Source: Streptomyces barringtoniae
GTDB lineage: Bacteria; Actinomycetota; Actinomycetes; Streptomycetales; Streptomycetaceae
Assembly: GCF_020819595.1 (NCBI RefSeq)
Contig: NZ_JAJHNP010000032.1
Span: 1-64,000 of the forward strand
Length of the DNA stretch: 64,000 bases
Reading direction: 5' to 3'
Position 1 is the first letter of the stretch. The number at the start of each line of letters is the position of its first letter. The translations under genes were made by a program, and so were the position numbers. Shown piece by piece: positions 7,509 to 15,671 of this stretch. The notes under the pieces were generated by a model. It saw only the letters and a list, made by a program, of their open reading frames with translations, ran no database searches and was not told the origin of the DNA.

Positions 7509-8950
7509 TCGGGGAACCGGCCGATCTGTACGTTCTCCAGGATCCCGGCCGCGTCGGGCACGAGGATCGCCAGCGAGTAGTAGGCGGTCACGAGGTAGTT
7601 GATGATCGCCGCTGTGTCGATGCCCATGAACCGGACGTTCAGGCCCGGCTGGAACTCCTCGGGGATGCCGGTCTGATAGAGGCCGATCACCCCTTGGTCG
7701 GCCTCGCCGGTGCGCAGCGCGATGATGCTCGTGGTGTGGTCGTCACTGATCGGGATCTTGCTGCACGGGAAGATCGGCACCCCGCGCCACGCCGGTACCT
7801 CGTGGCCGTCGACGTTCGCGGTGCCGGGCACCAGACCGCGCCGGTTGCACTGCCGGAAGAACGCCGCGATCGCCTTGGGATGGGCCAGGAACACCTTGGT
7901 CTTGCGCCGCATCGACAGCAGCTCGTCCAGGTCGTCCGGGACCGGCGGGCCGGTGAAGGTGCTGATCCGCTGGCCGTAGTCGACGTTGTGCAGCAGCCCG
8001 AACTCCCGGTTGTTGACCAGCTCCCACTCCTGGCGCTCGCGGATCTCCTCGACCGTGAGCCGGAGCTGCTGCTGGGTCTGGTCCATCGGGTGGTTGTAGA
8101 GGTCGGCGACCCGGGTGTGCACCCGCAGCACGGTCTGGGTGAGGGACAACTCGTATTCGCGAGGGGCGAGTTCGTAGTCCACGAAGCCGCCCGGCAGCGT
8201 GGGCTCGCCGACATGGCCGGCCTGCACCGGCACCTCGGCCTCGCCCTTGCGGTTCATCGGCAGCCGCTGCCGCTCGACATAGGCCTGCAGATGCGCGGCG
8301 AGGGAGGGGACGCGCCCGGTGAACTCCTGCACGACGGCCCAGGGCAGCGCGAGCACCACCCCCGCGGTCTCGGCCCGCACCGAGGACAGCCACAGGGGGT
8401 CGGACTGCCCGACCGCCTCGTCGCCCATCTGGTCGCCGTCGGTGACGACCCCGGTGATCTCCTCGTCGCCGTACTTGCCGGTGGTGTAGCGGGTGAACCG
8501 GCCGTGGACGACCAGATAGGCCTCGGTCACCGGCTGGCCGGCCTCGAACAGCACCTGCCCGGCGCGCACCTCCCGCGGCTGGAAGCGGCCGGCGATCTCC
8601 CGCAGCACGTCGGTGTCGGGGTAGCCGCGCAGGATCGGCAGCTCGGTCAGCGTCTCCGGGACGACCCGGATGTCGTCGGCGCCGTTGTGCTCGAAGTGCA
8701 CCCGGCCGCGGCCCGTGCGCAGCTGGAGGCGGCGGTTGACCCGGTAGGTGCCGCCCTTGACGTCCACCCACGGCAGGGTCTTCAGCAGCCATCGCGAGGT
8801 GATGGCCTGCATCTGCGGTTCGGACTTGGTGGTCGTGGTGAGCCGGCGTGCCGCCCGGGTGGACAGACTGGTGAGCTGCCCGTCGGCCGCGGGGTCGGGG
8901 GCTGGTTCGTCGACGGCGGGGCCGGCGGCGCTGTCCGGTGTGGTGGTCAC
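7505..8950 (-). CDS. Family 2B encapsulin-like shell protein with cyclic-nucleotide-binding domain (EshA-like)
   Basis: A 481-residue protein with a flexible N-terminal arm (about 1-45), an HK97-type shell fold, and a cyclic-nucleotide-binding domain inserted at about 107-228 (GQVLFEAGQPVTEAYLVVHG). Proteins of this type (EshA, family 2B encapsulins) form cages, and those beside 2-MIB synthase are reported to hold the cyclase as cargo. The phosphate-binding cassette region reads MGDEAVGQSDPLWLSSVRA and lacks the usual Gly-Glu...Arg pattern, so cAMP binding is doubtful. GTG 8950 is chosen because GGAGGGAAT lies directly before it. It is the first gene of the 2-MIB operon. Confidence 0.85.
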   Translation of the reverse strand: MTTTPDSAAGPAVDEPAPDPAADGQLTSLSTRAARRLTTTTKSEPQMQAITSRWLLKTLPWVDVKGGTYRVNRRLQLRTGRGRVHFEHNGADDIRVVPETLTELPILRGYPDTDVLREIAGRFQPREVRAGQVLFEAGQPVTEAYLVVHGRFTRYTTGKYGDEEITGVVTDGDQMGDEAVGQSDPLWLSSVRAETAGVVLALPWAVVQEFTGRVPSLAAHLQAYVERQRLPMNRKGEAEVPVQAGHVGEPTLPGGFVDYELAPREYELSLTQTVLRVHTRVADLYNHPMDQTQQQLRLTVEEIRERQEWELVNNREFGLLHNVDYGQRISTFTGPPVPDDLDELLSMRRKTKVFLAHPKAIAAFFRQCNRRGLVPGTANVDGHEVPAWRGVPIFPCSKIPISDDHTTSIIALRTGEADQGVIGLYQTGIPEEFQPGLNVRFMGIDTAAIINYLVTAYYSLAILVPDAAGILENVQIGRFPE

Positions 8951-9202
8951 ATTCCCTCCAGCGGAGCTGCGTGCGAACAGGGGTGGCCGGATCGCCGGAT
9001 GGTGAGCGTGGTGATCCTGCACCCGGGCCAAGCCAAACAGTCCTCGTGAGGTGCCCGATACAGCGCGAAGGGGGCTGATCATGACGCTCGGTGGTGTAAA
9101 CCTGCTGATCGGGGCGCAACCGGCGAACCGTGTGCCCGGGCGCCGGTGCACTGCGCCCTCGCGCGGGTTCGCGTACGCCGGTGTGGTGAGCCTGCCTGCT
9201 GC
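8951..9202 (-). promoter_or_regulatory. upstream region of the 2-MIB operon
   Basis: This 252-bp non-coding gap lies between the alcohol dehydrogenase stop and the shell-protein start. It must hold the operon promoter because the gene upstream on the same strand is unrelated. Apart from the ribosome site at the shell-gene start I see no unambiguous -10/-35 pair or operator. Confidence 0.45.
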
Positions 9203-10225
9203 TCAGGACAGGTCGGCGTACAGGACGGCCGCCCCGTCGAACCGGCCGGCCTTGAGGTCGCGAAGAGCCTGGGGGGCGCGGGAGAGCGGATAGGCGTGCG
9301 TGGTCGCGCGAACGCCGTGCCGGGCGGCCAGGGCGAGGAACTCCCGGCCGTCGGCACGGGTGTTCGCGGTGACGCTGCGCAGCTCCTTCTCGTAGAACAG
9401 CTCGGTCTCGTAGTGCAGGGGTGGTACGTCGGTCAGGTGGATCCCGGCGAGGGCGAGCACGCCGCCCCGGTCGAGGGCGCGCAGGGCCACCGGGACCAGC
9501 TCGCCGGCCGGGGCGAACAGGATCGCCGCGTCCAGCGGCTCCGGCGGCGCCTCGTCCAGGTCCCGCGCGGAGGCCGCGCCCAGTTCCAGGGCCAGCCTGC
9601 GGGCGGCGGGCTCCCGGGTGACCACATGCACGGTGGCACCCTCGGCGAGCGCCACCTGCGCGCACAGATGGGCGCTGCCCCCGAACCCGTACAGGCCGAG
9701 CCGCCCGCCCTTGGGCAGTCCGGTCCGCCGCAGCGCACGGAACCCGATGATTCCCGCGCACAGCAGCGGCGCAGCCGCCACATCGGCCAGGGCGCCGGGC
9801 AGCCGGTAGGCGAACGCGGCCGGCACGGTCGTGTACTCGGCGTATCCGCCGTCGGCGTCCCAGCCGGTGTACTCCGAGTACGGGCACAGGTTCTCGGCGC
9901 CCCGCACGCAGTACGCGCACACCCCGTCGGTGCGCCGCAGCCAGGCCACGCCCACCCGGTCACCCGCCGCGAAGTCCCGCACCCCGGCCCCGGCCCCCAC
10001 CACCTCGCCGACCACCTCGTGCCCCGGGGTCACCCCGGCGCGGCGCACCGGCAGATCGCCCTCGGCGACATGCAGATCGGTCCGGCACACCCCGCAGGTG
10101 CGCACCCGCACCAGCAGCTCGTCCGCCCGCGGCACCGGCACGGGCCGCTCCACCAGCCGCAGGGGATGCCCGTCGACCGGTCCCGGCAGCACCACCGACC
10201 ACGCCCGCATCGTGCCCGTCGTCAT
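9203..10225 (-). CDS. zinc-dependent alcohol dehydrogenase (MDR superfamily)
   Basis: A 340-residue medium-chain dehydrogenase. It has the catalytic-zinc segment VRTCGVCRTDLHVAEGDLP, then PGHEVVGEVV, and the nucleotide-binding GLYGFGGSAHL. The structural-zinc lobe reads TDGVCAYCVRGAENLC, in which the first of the four usual cysteines is Asp. The 'LGH/VAWL...ENLC' style resembles the zinc-alcohol dehydrogenase family that oxidises broad alcohols with NAD(P). The substrate is unknown. ATG 10225 follows a GGAGG about 10 bases upstream. It is probably a single-gene transcript. Confidence 0.85.
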   Translation of the reverse strand: MTTGTMRAWSVVLPGPVDGHPLRLVERPVPVPRADELLVRVRTCGVCRTDLHVAEGDLPVRRAGVTPGHEVVGEVVGAGAGVRDFAAGDRVGVAWLRRTDGVCAYCVRGAENLCPYSEYTGWDADGGYAEYTTVPAAFAYRLPGALADVAAAPLLCAGIIGFRALRRTGLPKGGRLGLYGFGGSAHLCAQVALAEGATVHVVTREPAARRLALELGAASARDLDEAPPEPLDAAILFAPAGELVPVALRALDRGGVLALAGIHLTDVPPLHYETELFYEKELRSVTANTRADGREFLALAARHGVRATTHAYPLSRAPQALRDLKAGRFDGAAVLYADLS

Positions 10226-10373
10226 CGCACCGTCGCCTCCACTCCCATTGTCCGGGCGCTTCCCCGGTTCGGCGCGCGGGCCGACGGGCGGATCGCTAGC
10301 GTGAGCTTCGGAACGCAAGCCTCACAGGCGGGGGACCATCCGTACGGGACCGAAGACCAGGAGGGCCGCGAGC

Positions 10374-11168
10374 ATGGCCGTACAACCCGAGGGAACGCCC
10401 TGTTGGGCCGATGCGATGTTCAACGACGTCGAGGGAGCCAAGCGGTTCTACGGCGACGTCCTCGGCTGGACCTTCGGCGAGTCGTCGTCGGAGTACGGCA
10501 ACTACACGCAGGCCTACGCGGACGGCAAGGCGGTGGCGGCCGTGGTCCCGCCCATGCCCGGCCAGGAGGGCCAGTCGCAGTGGTGCCTGTACTTCGCCTC
10601 GCCGGACGCCGCCGCGACCGCGGAGAAGATCCGGGAGAACGGCGGCGAGGTGCTGATGGAGCCGATGCAGGTCGGCGACTTCGGCACGATGTGCCTGGCC
10701 CGCGAGCCCAGCGGGGCCGTCTTCGGCGTCTGGCAGGCCGGCAGCCACGAGGGCTTCGAGGCGACGGCGACGGCGGGCGCATACTGCTGGGCCGAGGTCT
10801 TCACCCGTGAGCCCGAGAAGGCAGACACCTTCCTCTCCGCCGTCTTCCCCTACCGGATGAAGGACATCGTGGACGACGCCGTGGACTTCCGGATGTTCGA
10901 CGTCGGCGAGGAGACCGTCCTCGGCCGGATGCGGATGACCGACGACTTCCCGCCCGAGGTGCCGTCGTACATCAACGTCTACTTCACCGTCGACGACTGC
11001 GACGAGGCCGTGGCCCGTGCCACCAAGCTCGGCGGTGTCCTCCGCTTCGGGCCGATGAGCAGCCCCTTCGGCCGGTTCGCGGCGCTCAGCGACCCGCAGG
11101 GCGCGAACTTCTCCGTGATCGACATCGCGACCACGGAGGGTGAGATGCCCAAGGTCAAGGACGTCTGA
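10374..11168 (+). CDS. two-domain VOC (glyoxalase-like) protein, CFP30B type
   Basis: A 264-residue protein with two tandem vicinal-oxygen-chelate modules (about 8-125 and 135-255). The first begins PCWADAMFNDVEGAKRFYGD and the second begins AGAYCWAEVFTREPEKADTF. It resembles actinobacterial 27-30 kDa glyoxalase-like antigens of unknown activity. ATG 10374 lies after GAGGGCCGCGAGC. No neighbour in an operon clarifies its substrate. Confidence 0.85.
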   Translation: MAVQPEGTPCWADAMFNDVEGAKRFYGDVLGWTFGESSSEYGNYTQAYADGKAVAAVVPPMPGQEGQSQWCLYFASPDAAATAEKIRENGGEVLMEPMQVGDFGTMCLAREPSGAVFGVWQAGSHEGFEATATAGAYCWAEVFTREPEKADTFLSAVFPYRMKDIVDDAVDFRMFDVGEETVLGRMRMTDDFPPEVPSYINVYFTVDDCDEAVARATKLGGVLRFGPMSSPFGRFAALSDPQGANFSVIDIATTEGEMPKVKDV

Positions 11169-11201
11169 CCCACCCGCGACGGGGCCCGGCGCGGCCATGG
11201 C

Positions 11202-11897
11202 ATGATCGTGCGTATGCGTGAACGTGTGGTGGCCGCGTGCGACGGGGCTTCGAAGGGAAACCCCGGACCGGCCGGATGGGCATGGGTGGTCTCGAACGGC
11301 GACGAGCGGACCCCCGCCCGCTGGGAGGCCGGGCCGCTGGGCCGGGCCACCAACAACGTCGCCGAACTCACCGCCCTGGAACGGCTGCTCACGGCCGTCG
11401 AGGCCGACGTGCCGCTGGAGATCCGCATGGACTCCCAGTACGCGATGAAGGCCGTCACCACCTGGCTGCCCGGCTGGAAGCGCAACGGCTGGAAGACCGC
11501 GGCCGGCAAGCCCGTCGCCAACCAGGACCTGGTCGTGCGCATCGACGCGCTCCTCGACGGCCGCACGGTCGAGTTCCGCTACGTCCCGGCCCACCAGGTC
11601 GACGGCGACCCGCTGAACGACTTCGCCGACCGCGCCGCCAGCCAGGCCGCCTCCGTGCAGCAGGCGGCCGGCAGCGCGCTCGGCTCGCCGGAGCCGCCGC
11701 CCTCGCCCGGCACCCCGAAGGCGGCCGCCCCGCGCAGGAAGGCGCCCCGCAGCACCGGCGGAGCGGCGTCCTCCCGCACCATCAAGGCGAAGTTCCCGGG
11801 CCGCTGCCTGTGCGGCCGCTCCTACGCGGCCGGCGAGTCCATCGCCAAGAACGCGCAGGGCTGGGGCCACCCGGAGTGCCGCACCGCCGAGGCCTGA
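11202..11897 (+). CDS. RNase HI-domain protein with C-terminal zinc-ribbon-like tail
   Basis: A 231-residue protein. Residues 7-150 are an RNase H fold with the DEDD residues D14, E55, D77 and D143 and the flexible-loop H131, so it should cleave RNA in RNA-DNA hybrids. An Ala/Pro linker (about 150-190) leads to a small module with C202-x-C204 and H223-x2-C226, a likely zinc site. This module could bind nucleic acid, but that is inference. ATG 11202, GTG 11208 and ATG 11214 are all possible starts; none has a good ribosome site. The gene converges on melC2, with a 6-bp inverted repeat (CTGATC/GATCAG) overlapping both stop codons. Confidence 0.85.
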   Translation: MIVRMRERVVAACDGASKGNPGPAGWAWVVSNGDERTPARWEAGPLGRATNNVAELTALERLLTAVEADVPLEIRMDSQYAMKAVTTWLPGWKRNGWKTAAGKPVANQDLVVRIDALLDGRTVEFRYVPAHQVDGDPLNDFADRAASQAASVQQAAGSALGSPEPPPSPGTPKAAAPRRKAPRSTGGAASSRTIKAKFPGRCLCGRSYAAGESIAKNAQGWGHPECRTAEA

Positions 11898-11912
11898 TCA
11901 CACCGGGGCGGA

Positions 11913-12734
11913 TCAGCTGTCGAACGTGTAGTACCGCGTGTGGTCCAGCAGGTCCGCCGGACGCACGTCGTTCCACGGCTTCATCGTCTCGTCCAGGTCC
12001 ACGACGTCCGGCGTGCCGCCGGCCGGCAGGTACCCCGCGTCCGGGTGCCGCCGCTGCCACTGAGCCCACAGCTTGTCGACGTAGGCGTGGTGCAGCCAGA
12101 ACACCGGGTCGTTGGGGGAGACCCCGGTGGCCATCTGCCCGCCGACCCAGACATGGACCCGGTTGTGCAGATTGACCCCGCGCCATCCCTCCAGGTTGTT
12201 GCGGAAACCGTCCGAGGCGCTGTTGTACGGCGCCACGTCGTACGTCGGCATCGACAGCACCGACTCGACCTCCGCCCGGGTCGGCAGCTCGCGCACGGCC
12301 GTGCCGAGCGAGCGGCGCAGGAACGTACGGCCGTCGACGCGTATGTTCAGCGGCCAGTTGCCGGTGGAGCCGGCGAACGGGCCGTCCGTCACCCGCCCGT
12401 CCGTGCTGCGCCCGGTGCCGCCGAGGAAGTCCGGCGCCCACAGCGAGGCACGCACGGTGCGGTCGGTGCTCCAGTCCCAGTACGGCAGCGCGACCGAGGA
12501 GTCCACCGACTGCAGCGCCCGCTCGAAGTCGAGCAGGAATCTGCGGTGCCAGGGCAGGAACGACGGTGAGCGGTGGCCGGTCCGCTCGCCGGTGTCGGTG
12601 TCCGACATGATGAACTCGTTGTGCGTGCGGACGAACTCGTCGTAGCGCCCGTTGCGCTTGAGCTCGAGGACGGCGGACACGAACCGCTTCTTCTCGTCGG
12701 CGGTCAACGTGGCCTGGTTCTTGCGTACGGTCAT
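11913..12734 (-). CDS. melC2: tyrosinase, type-3 copper monophenol monooxygenase
   Basis: Oxidises tyrosine and other phenols through o-diphenols to quinones, leading to melanin. The protein is 273 residues, the standard Streptomyces length. CuA ligands H38, H54 and H63 (RTHNEF, TGHRSPSFLPWHRR) and CuB ligands H190, H194 and about H215 (NLHNRVHVW, FWLHHAY) are all present. It has no signal peptide and is normally exported and loaded with copper as a complex with MelC1. ATG 12734 lies 34 bases after the melC1 stop, forming a two-gene operon. Confidence 0.96.
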   Translation of the reverse strand: MTVRKNQATLTADEKKRFVSAVLELKRNGRYDEFVRTHNEFIMSDTDTGERTGHRSPSFLPWHRRFLLDFERALQSVDSSVALPYWDWSTDRTVRASLWAPDFLGGTGRSTDGRVTDGPFAGSTGNWPLNIRVDGRTFLRRSLGTAVRELPTRAEVESVLSMPTYDVAPYNSASDGFRNNLEGWRGVNLHNRVHVWVGGQMATGVSPNDPVFWLHHAYVDKLWAQWQRRHPDAGYLPAGGTPDVVDLDETMKPWNDVRPADLLDHTRYYTFDS

Positions 12735-12768
12735 GGTGCGCGATGCTCCGAAGTCCTTGCGGGGGCGG

Positions 12769-13152
12769 TCAGTTGGCGGGGAAGGGCAGCAGCGGGGCGC
12801 CCTGCAGCTCGTCCACCGCGGTCCGGGCGGCGGCGCGCGGGGTGGGCACCGGTGCGTAGTGGCTGACGACGCTGATCCAGCTGCTGTCGGCGTTGCGCAT
12901 CACATGCAGCTGGACGCCGTCGATCAACACCTCGTACCCGCCGCCGTGTTCGTGGTGATGGCCGCCGTGGCCCGTCATCGGCCGGCCCTGTATCCGGCGG
13001 CCCTTGTAGACCTCGTCGAAGGTCTCCGGCATCGGCATGGGGTGGTCGTGGCCGGCGGCCGAGGCGGCGGGTGCCGTGAGGGTGGTCACGGTGGCCGTCA
13101 CGGCGAGGGCCGCCGTCGCGGTGAGCGCGCGGCGCCGGGTGATGTCGGGCAT
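12769..13152 (-). CDS. melC1: tyrosinase cofactor/copper chaperone MelC1
   Basis: A 127-residue secreted caddie protein that delivers copper to MelC2 and assists its export. It has a Tat-type signal (ITRRRALTATAAL, cleavage after an Ala-Ser-Ala near residue 32) and a His/Met-rich stretch (GHDHPMPMPE, then HGGHHHEHGGG). The conserved tail YEVLIDGVQLHVMRN follows. ATG 13152 is set by AGGAGG 7 bases upstream; the longer open frame upstream is spurious. First gene of the melanin operon. Confidence 0.95.
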   Translation of the reverse strand: MPDITRRRALTATAALAVTATVTTLTAPAASAAGHDHPMPMPETFDEVYKGRRIQGRPMTGHGGHHHEHGGGYEVLIDGVQLHVMRNADSSWISVVSHYAPVPTPRAAARTAVDELQGAPLLPFPAN

Positions 13153-13491
13153 ACGGGTCCTCCTGGAGGGTGTTCCGGTGGGTGACGACGCATGCCTATC
13201 GGGGGCTTCGGGGCGGGAAGAAATCGCCCGGAACCGGTTGGCTGCGATCCGGACAATTGCCCACATGTCGTACAGGTTTGAACCAAGGTGATCTTGCCGT
13301 GGTCGGCGGGCGATGTGCCCGGAACGGGGAATTCCTTGCCGCCGCGGCCCCGATTCCGCTGATCCTTCTCGTCCGCGGGCCGTCCGAGTGGTCCGGATCA
13401 CCACACCAAACTGACGCGATCGGGCGGCCCGGCCGCCCTGCTACCCTGCGGTGCCGTCCGACTGCATAGGGTGACTGTCAGGGGTGTGTGC
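13153..13491. promoter_or_regulatory. divergent promoter region of melC1 and the flavin monooxygenase gene
   Basis: A 339-bp non-coding gap. It is locally less GC-rich (around 13250-13300, TTGCCCACATGTCGTACAGG) than its surroundings, as expected of a promoter. No strong operator palindrome is seen. Confidence 0.45.
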
Positions 13492-14688
13492 GTGAAGGTC
13501 GTCTGCGTCGGAGGCGGGCCCGCGGGTCTGTACCTCGCCATCCTGCTCAAGCGACAGAACCCGTCCCATGACATCACCGTCCACGAGCGCGACCCCGAGG
13601 GCTCGACCCACGGCTGGGGCGTGACCTACCGGCGCGGCCTCCTCGACCGGCTCCGGGAGCACGACCTCGCCTCGGCGCGCGCCATCGAGGACGCTTCCGT
13701 CCGCTGGAGCGAGGGCGTCGCCCACGTGGGCGGCCTGACGATCCGACGCCACGGTGACGAGGGTTTCGGCATCGGCCGCCACCGGCTGCTCGGCCTGCTC
13801 GCCGACCGGGCCCGCTTCCTCGGCGTCCGGCTGGAGTTCGCAAGCGGCATCACCGAACCGCCGGCCGGCGCGGACCTCGTCGTCGCGGCCGACGGGCCGC
13901 ACAGCGCCCTGCGCACCCGCCGTGCCGCGGCCTTCGGCACCCGGATCACTCCGGGCTGCAACCCCTACGTCCGGCTCGGCACCACCAAGGTCTTCGACGC
14001 CCTCACCTTCGCCTTCACCGAGACCGAGCACGGCTGGATCTGGGTGCGCGGCCACGGCTGCGGCGGCGAGTACAGCACCTGTGTCGCCGAGTGCTCCCCG
14101 GAGACGTTCACCGGGCTCGGCCTGGACCGGGTGACGCAGGCGGACGGCCTCACCCTGCTGGAGCGACTCTTCGCCGATGTCCTCGACGGCCACCCGCTCA
14201 CCGGCCACCCCGGTGCCGGCTGGCTGACCTTCCGCACCGTCACCAACCGCACCTGGCACCACGGCAACCTGGTGCTGCTCGGCGACGCCGCCCACGCCAC
14301 CCACTACTCCGGCGGCGCAGGCACCGCCGAAGCGCTGGAGGACGCCATGTGCCTCGCCCGCGCCCTGCACGAGCACACCGGCCTGACCGACGCCCTCGCC
14401 GCCTACGAGCGCCGGCGCACGGCCGAACTGCTGCCCGTGCAGAGCGCGGCCCGCCACAGCGCCCAGTGGTACGAGAACCTGCCCCGCTACATCAACCTCC
14501 CCCCGCACCGGATGTTCGCCCTGCTCGGCCGGCGCCACTCGCCCCTGCTGCCGTACGTCCCGCCGCAGCTGTACTACGGCCTCGACAAGGCGGCCGGCCG
14601 GCTGGAGGCACTGCACAGGTTCAAACGGTGGCTCGGCCCCAGGGCGGCGCGCCCCCCGCACACCTGGTCCCCGGCCCGGCGCGGCTAG
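13492..14688 (+). CDS. FAD-dependent aromatic monooxygenase
   Basis: A 398-residue flavoprotein hydroxylase of the p-hydroxybenzoate hydroxylase fold. It starts with the dinucleotide-binding KVVCVGGGPAGLYLAI and has the DG motif in VVAADGPHSALRT and the ribityl-binding GDAAHATHYSGGAGT. The N-terminal region resembles the flavin half of salicylyl-CoA 5-hydroxylases, so an aryl-CoA or phenolic substrate is possible. The start is GTG 13492, with AGGGG 8 bases upstream; GTG 13471 and 13486 are alternatives. It is divergent from melC1, but nothing shows it acts in melanin synthesis. Confidence 0.85.
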   Translation: MKVVCVGGGPAGLYLAILLKRQNPSHDITVHERDPEGSTHGWGVTYRRGLLDRLREHDLASARAIEDASVRWSEGVAHVGGLTIRRHGDEGFGIGRHRLLGLLADRARFLGVRLEFASGITEPPAGADLVVAADGPHSALRTRRAAAFGTRITPGCNPYVRLGTTKVFDALTFAFTETEHGWIWVRGHGCGGEYSTCVAECSPETFTGLGLDRVTQADGLTLLERLFADVLDGHPLTGHPGAGWLTFRTVTNRTWHHGNLVLLGDAAHATHYSGGAGTAEALEDAMCLARALHEHTGLTDALAAYERRRTAELLPVQSAARHSAQWYENLPRYINLPPHRMFALLGRRHSPLLPYVPPQLYYGLDKAAGRLEALHRFKRWLGPRAARPPHTWSPARRG

Positions 14689-14751
14689 GTCCCGCCCGTT
14701 CCCGCCGCCCCGGCACCCCCTGGTTTCCCCCACACCCGAGGAGTCCCGTCC

Positions 14752-15573
14752 ATGGCCGTACCCGTCTCGTTCGACCAGACCTCCGCCGGCTACAGCCTGC
14801 AACGCGCCTACTGGCTGGCCCGCGCCGCCGACCTGGCCTACAAGGACCCCGCCGTCGTCGCGGACCAGGCCGCCCAGTGGGGGTTCGACCAGGTGCGCCA
14901 CCACGAGACCCGCTTCACCCCGCCCTTCCCGCTGCAGGACACCCAGGCGTACACCGTGGCCAGCGACCGGATGATCGTCACCGCGTTCCGCGGCACCGAA
15001 CCCGCCCAGATCAAGGACTGGCTCACCGACGCCACCACCCCGCCCAGGCCCGGACCCGGCGGCAACGGATACGTCCACCACGGATTCGCCGAGGCCCTGG
15101 AATCGGTCTACCCGGCCGTCCACCGGACCCTCGCCGAGCTGCGCACCGACGGCCAGACCGTGTACTTCACCGGGCACAGCCTGGGCGGCGCCCTCGCGAT
15201 GCTGGCCGGCGCCCGGATGTATCTGGAGGACCCGCACCTGGCCGCCGACGGCGTGTACACCTACGGCCAGCCGCGCACCTGCGACCGGCTGCTCGCCGAG
15301 GCCTTCCACAAGGGATTCGGCGGCCGCATGTACCGCTTCGTGAACAACAACGACATCGTGCCCCAGCTCCCGCCCGAGCCCGCCTTCACCCATGTCCGCG
15401 CCCTGCGCTACATCGACTCGCACGGCCGGCTGCACGAGAGCATGCCGATGCTGTCGGCGCTCACCGACCGGGCGACCGGACTGACCGCCGACGCCTTCGC
15501 ACCCGCCTCCGACGGCATCCGGGACCACTTCATGCACAACTATCTGGCGGCCCTGGAGAAGAACCTCGACTGA
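14752..15573 (+). CDS. class 3 lipase-like alpha/beta hydrolase
   Basis: A 273-residue lipase-3 fold protein. The nucleophile elbow is GHSLGGALAML and the following TYGQPRTCD and NNNDIVPQLP segments carry the expected acid region. The late His is likely in RDHFMHNY. There is no signal peptide, which suggests an intracellular esterase or lipase rather than a secreted one. ATG 14752 follows GAGGAG. The product's natural substrate is unknown. Confidence 0.85.
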   Translation: MAVPVSFDQTSAGYSLQRAYWLARAADLAYKDPAVVADQAAQWGFDQVRHHETRFTPPFPLQDTQAYTVASDRMIVTAFRGTEPAQIKDWLTDATTPPRPGPGGNGYVHHGFAEALESVYPAVHRTLAELRTDGQTVYFTGHSLGGALAMLAGARMYLEDPHLAADGVYTYGQPRTCDRLLAEAFHKGFGGRMYRFVNNNDIVPQLPPEPAFTHVRALRYIDSHGRLHESMPMLSALTDRATGLTADAFAPASDGIRDHFMHNYLAALEKNLD

Positions 15574-15601
15574 GTGCCCCGCGCCGGCGCCGGAAACGTT
15601 G

Positions 15602-15641
15602 GTGAATGGCCATTCACCCGATAATGTGAATGGCCATTCAC
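15602..15641. promoter_or_regulatory. two perfect 16-bp palindromes flanking a -10-like box (TetR-type operator)
   Basis: GTGAATGGCCATTCAC occurs at 15602-15617 and again at 15626-15641, 24 bp apart centre to centre. GATAAT at 15620-15625 sits between them and TTGGTG at 15599-15604 could be a -35. The pair lies 30 bases before the MFS gene, whose operon ends in a TetR gene, so this is the likely autoregulatory operator. Confidence 0.75.
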
Positions 15642-15671
15642 CGAGCACCGTGCCGTCCACAGGAGCGCCGA

